A DNA stretch of 64,000 nucleotides from G965207125 sp965207125. GTDB taxonomy: Bacteria > Pseudomonadota > Alphaproteobacteria > Puniceispirillales > UBA1172. A program made the position numbers and the translations under genes. The notes below the pieces were generated by a model, which had not been told where the DNA came from, did not search any database, and saw only the letters and a program-made list of their open reading frames with translations. The DNA is taken from NCBI GenBank assembly GCA_965207125.1, contig OZ242263.1:682001-746000 (forward strand), written 5' to 3'. This document shows positions 23,889 to 32,632 of this stretch, one piece after another. The first letter of the stretch is position 1; each line of letters starts with the position of its first letter.

Positions 23889-26800
23889 TTAGATAATATC
23901 AGTGTCCGCTGGGTTAAACTCGATACCGAGATCGTCAAAATTCACCAATTGCACACTCTCACCATTGGGATCCAGACTATAAATCGCTTGATAAGCAGCC
24001 GCTTTCTGATCAGTTTTGATCACCCGCCTGCCCGCAGCATTCACGTCCTCAAAGGCGGTTAGGTCAATCTCTGAGGGGGGTACAAAGTCGTTTTCTCTGA
24101 AATTTACCGTCAGATCGATGTCTTGAGTCGGCGTGGTGCGATCAGTGAAGGTGAACACAATGCCGGTAATATTTCCATCTCTGTCAGCAAGCAGACTGAC
24201 CCCTTTGATCGCCTCAAAGAACTCGCCGGTGTTAGCGTGAGCATTATTCCCTGCATGGATTAGAATCAGAATATCTTCGCCTAGATCAAAATTATTGATC
24301 ACATCGCCGCCATCATGGGCCACAGAATTGGTTTTATCCACCCCATCATAGCGATAAAGTATTATATCTTCGTCGGCCCCAAGATTAATAATATCATCGC
24401 CCCGGCCGCCAAAGATCAGATCTCCATTCAGGCCTGCGTTGAGCGTCTGCTGGTTATCACCGCCTAACAGGAATTGACTTGATATCGCGGCTGCATCACC
24501 GACCGTCGCTCCATCTTTCCCGCCGCCTGACAGTTTGATGCTACTCTCGAAGGTTTTAGTAAATGTTGAGGTCAGACTCCCACCCTTATCATCAGTCACC
24601 ACCACCTTGAACATATGAGTTTCACCAGCGAGTCTAATAAAGTTGCCCAATGTACCCGTGATACCGACATCAGGATCATACGTTAGCCCGATCGTGCTTA
24701 GGTCCTCCTCTCCAGTATCGCTAAGCAATGTCACCATCAGGTTCAAATCATCACCGTCAGGGTCAGTGAAAAGAGTGGTCAGGTCAGTAGAAATATCAAA
24801 CTGTCCGACACCAGTTTCCACAGGAGCATCATTCGCCCCAGCCACCGTGATGGTTGCAATAAAACTGTCCGCGCCCGTGTGGCTAACAAAGGTAAATACT
24901 TCAGTTTCTGTCTGCCCCTCTGCCAACGCCTGCGTTGCTTCTCTCGTGTTATCCAGTGTGTAGGTCCAAATGCTTGCGGCCGCATCAAAAGTCATCGTGC
25001 CATAGGTGCCAATACCATTACCTTCAAGCATTAAACCGAACTGGCTAAGTATTCCTATAACAGAGTTTTGGCTCGCATCGTCTTCAACAACCGAGGCAAA
25101 ATCCACCACAATAAAAAATCGCACCACAGCCCACCCGCCTTTTCCGTCACTCGCCACGGCTTCGATTTGGTAAAAGCCAGCTTCGGTTGGCGTGCCGGTA
25201 AGAAGCTTATTGGCAGGGTTATAAGTAAGACCGATATCGCTTAGGTTTCTGTGGATGTAATAACTATCACGGAATGTCACCGTTAGGGTTAAATCATCGC
25301 CGTCAGGATCCGTGAAAAGAGTGCTCAGATCAACCGCATCAATCGCCTGGTTTACCGTCGTGAGTTGGTCGCCGATGAGGCGGTCAAGCATAGGGGGCGT
25401 ATTGATTTCAATGGTAAATATCGAAGTCGTCGCCACCCCAGAAGTGCTATCAGTCGCCACAACCTCGATCGTATAAGTGCCGGTTGTCTTTGGCGTGCCG
25501 GTGATCATCTTGGTTTCAGAATCATAGAAAAGCCCGATCGCGCCCAACGCCGCCTTGGAACCATCTTCGAGCACGACCATCACCGTCAGGGTCTCGCTGT
25601 CAGGGTTAGATAAAAGAGTGCTTAGATCGATCGCTGTGATTGGTTGGCCTACCGTTCCGATTTGAGATAGAGCATCATCAAGGGACTGGTTGGCGTCAGT
25701 AACCTCAATGGTGAACAGATGGCCAACCGCTCTAGGGCTATCGCCATTATAAGCGTCGACATAGATCGTGTACGTGCCTGAGACGTTTGGCGTGCCGGTG
25801 ATTTCTATACTGGTGATTTCGTTTGTTGTCTCGTCTCTAACCTCACTGTAAGTAAGCCCAATCGCCTCCAGCGAAACCCCGTAATTCCCAACAATAAGCA
25901 GCGTCACATTAAAAGAAAGGGGACCGCGTTCAGGAGCATCGAAGGTCGCGGGATCTATGGAAATACTAATACTATCACCCCTCGTGGCTATGAAACCTTC
26001 GTCGTAGACATCAATGTAAAATTCCATCACGGCCGTCCCACCTTTACCATCACTCGCCATGATCTCTATCTGATAAAGGCCGCGTTCGGTTGGTGGGCCG
26101 GTGATCATCTTGTTGTTAGGATTATAGGTAAGACCGATTGCGCTCAACTCTCTACCATCAGCGAGCCTCACTATCAGGCTCACATCATCACCGTCAGGGT
26201 CTCTAAAAAGAGTGCCCAGATCGATACTGATTGCCTGATCTACCCGCCCAATTTGAGTTTGAATATCGGCATCAGCCACAGGAGCATCATTCGCCCCAAT
26301 CACCGTGATGGCTACGTTAAAGTCACCTATATCCGTGGTGCTAAAGATGAATCTTTCAGTCTCTAGCTGCCCCTCCGCCAAGGCCTGCGTTGCCATCCTC
26401 GTGTTATCCAGCGTATAAGTCCAAACCTGCGTAATCGCATCAAAGGTCATCGTGCCATAGGTGCCAATACCATTACCCCTAAGGGCCGGATCGGGCACAG
26501 TGATCGTTCCCGTGGCGGAGTTTTGAGTCGCATCATCTTCAACAACCGCAGCAGAGACCACCATAATGTTAAATCTCTCCACAGCCCACCCGCCTTTACC
26601 GTCACCCGCCACAACCTCGATCTGGTAGGTGTTACCTTCGGTCGGCGTGCCGGTGAGCATTTTGTTGACAGGATTATAAGTAAGACCGATCTCGCTTAGG
26701 CTTCTATGGACGAGAAATTTATCACGGAACGTCACCGTCAGGGTTAGGGTATCGCCGTTAAAGTCAGTGAAAAAACTACCCAGATCGATCGGCGTGATCG

Positions 26801-29800
26801 CCTGATTTACCATCGTGAGGTGCTCACCGATATTGGTGCCTTGAGGGGGAGCATTGACATCAATGATAAATGTCGAAGCCACGATCGCCCCGGAGTCACC
26901 ATCCGACACCAGGACCTCAATCCTATAAGCCGTAGTTTTAGTTGGCGTGCCAGTGATCATCTTGGTGTCAGAATTATAGGAAAGCCCGATCGTGCTCAAC
27001 GCTGCCGTGGCTCCATCTTCGAGCACCACCATCACCGTCAGGGTATCGGTGTCAGGATTAGATAAAAGAGTGCTTAGATCGATCGGCGTGATTGCTTGGT
27101 TTACTAGTCCGATTTGATCCGGAATATCATCAGAAGATTGGTTGGCCTCGGTGGCCTCAAGGGTGAACAGGTAGTTCGCTATTCTAGAGCCAGCGGCATC
27201 ATGAGCGTAGACAAAGATCGTGTAAGTGCCAGGCGTTTTGATCGTGCCTTCAAGATTATTGGTGGTCTCATTAAAACGAAGCCCGATCACCTCCGGCGAG
27301 ACCCCGCCGTATTCGCCAACAAGCAGCGTCGCGCTAAAATAAATGAGGCCACTTTCAGAGGATCCGAAGGGGGCGGGATCTATGAAGATACTTATATCAT
27401 CGCCAACCGTGGCTAGGACGGCTTCGGCATAGATATCTATGAAAAATCTCATCACCGCCTCCCCACCTTTGCCGTCACTCGCCGCGATCTCTATCTCGTA
27501 AAGGCCCGTTTTAGTCGGTGTGCCGGTGAGCATCTTGTTGTCAGGGTTGTAGGTAAGACCGATGTCGATCAACTCCCCGCCATCAGTGAGCCTCGCTATC
27601 AGGGTCACATCATCACCGTCAGGGTCGCTGAAAAAAGCGCTCAGATCGATGCTTAATACCTCGTTCTTCTGCCCGATTTGAGTCTGAACATCGATGCTAG
27701 CCACAGGGGCATCATTCACCCCAGCCACCTTGAAAGTCAATTCAGCATCCGATGACGCTTCCTCCCCGTCCCAAACCCGGTAAACCAATTTCAGAGTGCC
27801 ATTGAAATCGAGCGCCGGGCGCAATTTGAGCTCATCGAGTTTATCAAGCGTCACGTAAATATAGTCTTTGACCTCCGGCGCGCCATCGTTATTACTACCG
27901 CCAAGCACAAGCGTGGCCGCGTTATCCGCCGTCACTTCGGTTGTGCCGTCATCAAGCCACAACGAGGCGTTTTCAATGTCTATCTTGATATAAACGCCCA
28001 CTAAAGACGATAAAGCCCCAGCACTATTGCCTTCTGGGTCAAGGAAGCCAAACAATTCGGTCAAGGCTCCTGGCGTGTTAGGAAACGCGTAATCAGTGTC
28101 CTCGATGGTCTCAACGTCAGCCGGGGTCGCAATAGGCTTACCGCCTTGAACCGCAGTAGCTTCGGTTATGCGAGCATCAACAAGTTTTTTGAGGCCTGCG
28201 ACGCCATTGTCATCAGGCGTGGTTAGCAAAGTGCTGACCACCACGATAATTTCAGCCTTAGTGGGGGCGGTTTGATCATCGCCGCCAGCGAGGGTATCGT
28301 CTTTCTTGATTTCGGTCAGAGCAATCGCGGCCGTGGTGATCATCTGCTTCTTCGCCTCATCTGGCGCATTGGGGGCGGGCACTTTATAATTATCCATATC
28401 GAGAATATCAGCGACTGTGATCACATCATCGCCAAAGATCATATCCAACACCCCTTGCTCCGTGGTTGGGGCGTTAGCTTCACCCTCACCTTCTTTAAGG
28501 TAGGTGGTGATCAGGTCAGTGATTGGAGTTGCGCTGCCGCCTCTGCCGCCATCAAGCGAGTGGAACGTGCCTTTCAAACGCGTGCCGGTGGCGGTATCGT
28601 AAGCACCATCCACATCAGCAATAAAGGCATGATCAACATATTGCTCGGGAATGAAGACTCTGCCGTCCTCACCTGTGATATAGAGCGCGCGACCAAACTC
28701 GTCATGTTGGGCGTTTTTTTCAGCATCGGTTATCTCACCGTCATCATCCAGATCAAAAAAGATTTTTGCACCGAGGACGGGGCCGATAACCTCGACGTCA
28801 TCAAGGGGAATAACGACAAAATCAATGCTCCCCTCGCCAAAGAGGCGCGGCAAAACATCAGCCAGATTCTTGAACGCTGCATATGTAAAGTCAAAATTAT
28901 CAGTAACTTTCTCTGCCCCGCCCAGAATCTCGAGCAGATCATCAAGGTTAAGCCGCTCATCAAAGATAATCTGGACCAAAGGACTAGAAATACGGCCACC
29001 ACCGAAAGCTGATGCTTCCTTAAAGTGTAGTAACACGCCGTTAAAATAGAACGCGCCATTCTCAGCTCCCCACAGCATCGTCATGATAAAGGCGTCATCA
29101 CTGGTCAAACCTTCACCATCAGCACCTTTGATACTGTTCAAAAATGCTGTCAGAGTGGTGATGTCACGATCAGCCTTCACAACGAATGTCAATTTATCCT
29201 GACCACGACGGAAGCCTGTGATCGCATCACCGCCATCTATACCAACGCCATCATAACCAAAAGTATAAAGCACTTCATCGGCGCCGGAATCCTCCTGCGC
29301 ATTGGGGCTAAGAGTGATGTCATCATCCCCCGCCCCGCCATCTATTTGATCATCGCCCGGCCCACCAGTGATGGTATCACTACCATCCCCCGCATCAATT
29401 TTCTGCGGGGCGGTCTCAAAAGCAAGATTGATCGTATTATCTTGGTCAGAGTCCTCCCCCTCCTCATAAACATAAACCACCCGAGGAGTGAACTGGAGGG
29501 TCTGATCCGGCAAAGAGAGAGTGCCGTCTGAGACTGTGAAAGAAAACCCGTCACCTTGCGCCGCTGCATCGTCATCCGATGGACGATAGGTGATGCGGCC
29601 GGCATTAATATCCGCTTGGGTGAATTGGTTGTTGTCTTCATCGATTTGGGTGTCACCTTTCCATAGCGTGCCATGCGTCGGCAGTTTGGTGATGGTGTAT
29701 ATCAGAGTAGTCGGGTCGGGTTCATTTTGAGAAATCGTCAGCAGGTTTTTCTGCTCAAGAACGGCGATCGTCTCGCCGGAATTATAAGCAAAACTGGCGC

Positions 29801-30212
29801 GATTGGCCACAAGCATCGACTCGTCCCCCTGATCGCCGTGCACTCCTGCGCGCTGGGGGATGTCATGTGGATGAGCGTCATTGGAGGAAGACGCAATGGT
29901 CTTGCTCTGTTGCTGAAACAGCAATGCATCATCTGCGCCGTGATTATGATCGGTTATTCTATAGACGCGAAGCCAATAGGTCTCAGCGGGGTCTATTGGC
30001 TGCAGAATTGACTGTGGGATAGGTCGCGTATCCGCCTCTCCCGCCTGAAAAGTGATAATCCCGCGATGAAGGCTGCCTTGTCCGAAAGTCATCTCCCACC
30101 TGAGTTTTTCAGGTGAAGAAAAGGTAAGTCCGGGAGCGCTCATGAAGGTGAAGCGGCCATCCTCACCAACGATAGCCTTCAAGGCGATGAGAGGGGTATT
30201 AGTATTTGTCAC
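23889..30212 (-). CDS. Giant cadherin-like RTX protein with EF-hand segment (2107 aa)
   Basis: This is a probable secreted adhesin. The N-terminal ~100 residues are homologous to those of the 1866-aa protein. Next come a cadherin/NG2-like block (~130-240), RTX nonapeptides (~285-305, GGPGDDQIDGGAGDDD) and the ~150-residue shared module (~315-470). An EF-hand-like loop (DLDDDGEITDAE) with the DVDGAYDT domain (~480-700) follows. Putative-Ig/VCBS repeats then include two ~1.45-kb duplicated blocks. The C-terminus carries a second RTX-like stretch (GGRGDDIINLG) and ends DTDII, nearly the same end as the 4201-aa protein. The start is GTG with a GGAG site about 8-10 bases upstream. Ca2+-stabilised folding after type I export is inferred from family knowledge. 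Confidence 0.83.
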   Translation of the reverse strand: MTNTNTPLIALKAIVGEDGRFTFMSAPGLTFSSPEKLRWEMTFGQGSLHRGIITFQAGEADTRPIPQSILQPIDPAETYWLRVYRITDHNHGADDALLFQQQSKTIASSSNDAHPHDIPQRAGVHGDQGDESMLVANRASFAYNSGETIAVLEQKNLLTISQNEPDPTTLIYTITKLPTHGTLWKGDTQIDEDNNQFTQADINAGRITYRPSDDDAAAQGDGFSFTVSDGTLSLPDQTLQFTPRVVYVYEEGEDSDQDNTINLAFETAPQKIDAGDGSDTITGGPGDDQIDGGAGDDDITLSPNAQEDSGADEVLYTFGYDGVGIDGGDAITGFRRGQDKLTFVVKADRDITTLTAFLNSIKGADGEGLTSDDAFIMTMLWGAENGAFYFNGVLLHFKEASAFGGGRISSPLVQIIFDERLNLDDLLEILGGAEKVTDNFDFTYAAFKNLADVLPRLFGEGSIDFVVIPLDDVEVIGPVLGAKIFFDLDDDGEITDAEKNAQHDEFGRALYITGEDGRVFIPEQYVDHAFIADVDGAYDTATGTRLKGTFHSLDGGRGGSATPITDLITTYLKEGEGEANAPTTEQGVLDMIFGDDVITVADILDMDNYKVPAPNAPDEAKKQMITTAAIALTEIKKDDTLAGGDDQTAPTKAEIIVVVSTLLTTPDDNGVAGLKKLVDARITEATAVQGGKPIATPADVETIEDTDYAFPNTPGALTELFGFLDPEGNSAGALSSLVGVYIKIDIENASLWLDDGTTEVTADNAATLVLGGSNNDGAPEVKDYIYVTLDKLDELKLRPALDFNGTLKLVYRVWDGEEASSDAELTFKVAGVNDAPVASIDVQTQIGQKNEVLSIDLSAFFSDPDGDDVTLIARLTDGGELIDIGLTYNPDNKMLTGTPTKTGLYEIEIAASDGKGGEAVMRFFIDIYAEAVLATVGDDISIFIDPAPFGSSESGLIYFSATLLVGEYGGVSPEVIGLRFNETTNNLEGTIKTPGTYTIFVYAHDAAGSRIANYLFTLEATEANQSSDDIPDQIGLVNQAITPIDLSTLLSNPDTDTLTVMVVLEDGATAALSTIGLSYNSDTKMITGTPTKTTAYRIEVLVSDGDSGAIVASTFIIDVNAPPQGTNIGEHLTMVNQAITPIDLGSFFTDFNGDTLTLTVTFRDKFLVHRSLSEIGLTYNPVNKMLTGTPTEGNTYQIEVVAGDGKGGWAVERFNIMVVSAAVVEDDATQNSATGTITVPDPALRGNGIGTYGTMTFDAITQVWTYTLDNTRMATQALAEGQLETERFIFSTTDIGDFNVAITVIGANDAPVADADIQTQIGRVDQAISIDLGTLFRDPDGDDVSLIVRLADGRELSAIGLTYNPNNKMITGPPTERGLYQIEIMASDGKGGTAVMEFYIDVYDEGFIATRGDSISISIDPATFDAPERGPLSFNVTLLIVGNYGVSLEAIGLTYSEVRDETTNEITSIEITGTPNVSGTYTIYVDAYNGDSPRAVGHLFTIEVTDANQSLDDALSQIGTVGQPITAIDLSTLLSNPDSETLTVMVVLEDGSKAALGAIGLFYDSETKMITGTPKTTGTYTIEVVATDSTSGVATTSIFTIEINTPPMLDRLIGDQLTTVNQAIDAVDLSTLFTDPDGDDLTLTVTFRDSYYIHRNLSDIGLTYNPANKLLTGTPTEAGFYQIEAVASDGKGGWAVVRFFIVVDFASVVEDDASQNSVIGILSQFGLMLEGNGIGTYGTMTFDAAASIWTYTLDNTREATQALAEGQTETEVFTFVSHTGADSFIATITVAGANDAPVETGVGQFDISTDLTTLFTDPDGDDLNLMVTLLSDTGEEDLSTIGLTYDPDVGITGTLGNFIRLAGETHMFKVVVTDDKGGSLTSTFTKTFESSIKLSGGGKDGATVGDAAAISSQFLLGGDNQQTLNAGLNGDLIFGGRGDDIINLGADEDIILYRYDGVDKTNSVAHDGGDVINNFDLGEDILILIHAGNNAHANTGEFFEAIKGVSLLADRDGNITGIVFTFTDRTTPTQDIDLTVNFRENDFVPPSEIDLTAFEDVNAAGRRVIKTDQKAAAYQAIYSLDPNGESVQLVNFDDLGIEFNPADTDII
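24823..27706 (-). repeat. Two tandem ~1.45-kb in-frame blocks in the 2107-aa gene
   Basis: The block 24823-26280 and the block 26281-27706 share landmarks at an offset of about 1455 bases (for example 25365 and 26820). Each carries a VCBS-like domain and several putative-Ig domains, including the odd DxYNGDS/YAHDAAG-type domain. Divergence is greater than in the 657-bp repeats of the first giant, so this duplication looks older. Confidence 0.8.
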
Positions 30213-30413
30213 ACCTCAGCTCCTGCGACCAGGCAATGAGTCCAATTCCGTAGTGTTGGTTGCCGTTCCTCGACATGGGGGGAACATTAGTGTCCCCGCT
30301 GCCCGACCCAAAACTATATCCTTAAAATCACCTAATTGCAAACCCGCCCCCCGCAGGGTGCGCGCAGTGATGGTAGACACCCCATCCGCCGTGTCTGTAA
30401 TTGGCGCTTAACG
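30213..30413. other. Leader region of the 2107-aa gene, no gene seen
   Basis: This 201-bp segment lies between the GTG start of the giant gene and the C-terminal stub of another family member. A minus-strand frame is open for about 60 codons but has no recognisable domain. It may be spacer left by the lost paralogue. Confidence 0.35.
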
Positions 30414-30545
30414 TTAGATCATACCGGTCTCTGCGCTCTTTAATTCAAGCCCGATATCCTCAAAATCAATCAGAACCAGATTATCGCCAAATATCTTGCC
30501 TAGCCCTGCATTAATCGCCTAATAATCGGCGATTTTCTGGCTGTT
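30414..30545 (-). pseudogene. C-terminal stub of a lost RTX giant, with in-frame TAG
   Basis: The last 34 codons (LVLIDFEDIGLELKSAETG and flanks) align with the C-terminus of the 2107-aa protein (LVNFDDLGIEFNPADTDII). Immediately upstream the relative has Ala-Tyr-Gln-Ala-Ile, where this copy has Asp-Tyr-TAG-Ala-Ile. A CAG-to-TAG change at 30519-30521 explains this. Further upstream homology is lost in a short 11-bp tandem repeat (TTTCTGGGGTG units, 30535-30570). It is the end of a deleted paralogue. Confidence 0.75.
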
Positions 30546-30617
30546 TCTGGGGTGTTTCTGGGGTGTTTCTGGGCGCTCGCCTGTCATCGTCGTCATGTTT
30601 TACTGCGACAAAATACC

Positions 30618-31592
30618 TCAGACAGTAACGCGTTTTGAGGTGATGGTTTTGGTCACTTTTCTTTCACGGGCCACGGTGATTATACCGGCGGCGGCAATCA
30701 TAGCCATGCCCAGAATGACTTGAGACGCAGGCCAAACACCAAACAGAAGTTTCCCCCATAAGGTGGCAAAGATCAGATAGCTAAAATCGATCGGTGCAAG
30801 GCGGCTACTGTCAGACAGCTGATACGCGCGGCTTAGGCAGACATTGCCGGTCAGATTAAGCACCGAAGTTAAAAGACAGAACCCGATAAGAAGTGCAGTC
30901 AGATGCGGCCATGGGATAAGCAGAAACGGCACGATTTCGCGGGTTGTTGAAGCGAGAGGCAAAACGCTGACCGCCACCCCGCCAATTAATCCAAAGACCA
31001 AGAATACCAGCCCTACCATAAAAGCCAAAGCCAAAGGGCGTTCACGACGGCAATAGCGGCGCAGAGTAATCACGTTTATCGCGTAAAAGAACCCAGCCAA
31101 AATAGGCATGATTTGCAAGGGATGAAAATCATCCGCGAGGGGATTAATGACAATCATGCTGCCCAGCATACCCAGCATCACCGCGCCGGCACGCCAAGGC
31201 CCTACGCGCTCCCCCAGCAAGGGTTTGGCAAGGAGCGTGACAAAAATGGGATAGGTGTAAAGTCCCGCTGCCATTTGGGCGACGGTGATTTGCTCCGCTG
31301 CGCCGAAAAAGCAGATCATACACAATCCCAGCATGACGGCCCGGGTAAGAACTGGACGGATACGCTTGGGTTTGATGAGTTTAAATCCTGCAGAAAACCA
31401 AGCGATCGCGATCAAAAGACTTAGATTACCAAAAGATCGGATTGCCTGAAATTGCCAGAAAGACAGATCGGGAGAGAACCGTTTGACCAGAGTATCCTGC
31501 AAAGAAAGAAAAAAGATGCCGAATAGCAACAGCATCAGTGAAGCGACAGGTCTATCCCTGCCTGATCCTAAAAAGATCGATAAAAACTTCAT
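30618..31592 (-). CDS. EamA/DMT-superfamily metabolite transporter
   Basis: This 324-aa inner-membrane protein has about ten hydrophobic segments arranged as two EamA halves. The first half includes RAVMLGLCMICFFGAAEQ and the second starts near GVAVSVLPLAS. EamA-type signatures are present in the first repeat (TYPIFVTLLAKPLLGERV) and the second (PIDFSYLIFATLWGKLLFG). Family members usually export amino acids or small metabolites. The substrate is unknown. It is transcribed divergently from the cupin gene at 31680 with about 87 bases between them, so the two may share a control region. Confidence 0.85.
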   Translation of the reverse strand: MKFLSIFLGSGRDRPVASLMLLLFGIFFLSLQDTLVKRFSPDLSFWQFQAIRSFGNLSLLIAIAWFSAGFKLIKPKRIRPVLTRAVMLGLCMICFFGAAEQITVAQMAAGLYTYPIFVTLLAKPLLGERVGPWRAGAVMLGMLGSMIVINPLADDFHPLQIMPILAGFFYAINVITLRRYCRRERPLALAFMVGLVFLVFGLIGGVAVSVLPLASTTREIVPFLLIPWPHLTALLIGFCLLTSVLNLTGNVCLSRAYQLSDSSRLAPIDFSYLIFATLWGKLLFGVWPASQVILGMAMIAAAGIITVARERKVTKTITSKRVTV

Positions 31593-31679
31593 TTTCTTTA
31601 CGCTCTACCGCTTGAAGCTTGCATCTTTTCACCTAAATTGCCAGTGTTTATTGTCATGCTCAGGACGAGGTAATTTTTG

Positions 31680-32420
31680 ATGCAGTCGTTAGTTACAAAA
31701 TTTCATAATGCACTTGGAGTTGCTTTTGGAGACGTTGCGCTTGAGGATGATGGGGCTCACCCTTCTCAGCCAAAGGTGTTTTTAGATGCTTTGCGTTCAG
31801 TCTCTGGTATCGAGAACGCCTCCTTGCCCTCTTCACACTCTCTCAACACGGTCAAGCTTTACAGCGATCAAATGCTTTCAGCGATGTCGCAATCACCGCT
31901 CACTGATTGCGTTCGCTCGATATCTCCTGCGCTTCGTTGGTATCAGGTTTTTGACAGCAATGGGATTGAGGACGCATTGGCTCAAGGGTTGGTCGCGGGG
32001 CAGATCATCGGCAAGAACGGTATTATTTATTCTGCTTCAACGCTGATGGGGCTGTTTCTGATCGCGCCGGGGGTTAAATATCCATTCCACCAGCACCCAG
32101 CCCTTGAGTTGTATTACGTTTTATCGGGGTCTATCAGGATCAGCCACGGCCGGGGTAAGGCGCTGGAAAGATTTACGGCCAACCAGTATTCGATAACGCC
32201 GCCCCATCAGGTTCATTCGCTTGAGACGGGGGATGAGCCATGCTTAATTCTGTATGTTTGGACTGGCGATATGACCCCCGAAAACTGGTGGTGGGTTGAG
32301 GATAATCAAGGGAATTGGCATCGGCAATGCTGGCAGAGGCAGTTAGATGGAAGCTGGGGGGTAACCCATAGTGAGCCTTTGAGCCTCGAGGCCATTCGCC
32401 GCGGTGGTGATAGCGAATAA
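31680..32420 (+). CDS. DMSP-lyase-like cupin (DddL/DddQ/DddK type)
   Basis: The 246-aa protein ends in a single cupin domain. The metal-site pattern HxHx3ExY is complete (HQHPALELY, residues ~138-146), preceded by LIAPGVKYPF and followed by the second cupin motif ending PPHQVHSLET. In characterised DMSP lyases of this type these residues bind the metal and the Tyr acts as catalytic base, giving dimethylsulfide and acrylate. The large helical N-terminal part also fits the family. The ATG at 31680 is preferred over the adjacent TTG because GAGG lies 9-10 bases upstream. Related cupins with other substrates exist, so the reaction is inferred. A second gene of the same type is at 57866. Confidence 0.65.
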   Translation: MQSLVTKFHNALGVAFGDVALEDDGAHPSQPKVFLDALRSVSGIENASLPSSHSLNTVKLYSDQMLSAMSQSPLTDCVRSISPALRWYQVFDSNGIEDALAQGLVAGQIIGKNGIIYSASTLMGLFLIAPGVKYPFHQHPALELYYVLSGSIRISHGRGKALERFTANQYSITPPHQVHSLETGDEPCLILYVWTGDMTPENWWWVEDNQGNWHRQCWQRQLDGSWGVTHSEPLSLEAIRRGGDSE

Positions 32421-32632
32421 TATCCCCTCGCCCTAATATTGGATTTTAATTGGCTAATTTGGGATGAGTATTCGTGCGTCTTATCCGTTTATCGCTTTAA
32501 TAACATTAAATAAAATGAAGTTATGAGGTCGTTATAAGGCAAAAAATTTAAAAAATATGGCAATTTGTCTGGTCATATCAAAGAAAATCATGTTATAGAT
32601 TGCAGTCGTTTATATCTTCTGGGAGGAAAGAA

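Noticed and set aside
30519..30521. TAG as a recoded sense codon
   Set aside because: The stub has no intact upstream gene, and other genes in the window, such as the fatty acid hydroxylase, use TAG as an ordinary stop.
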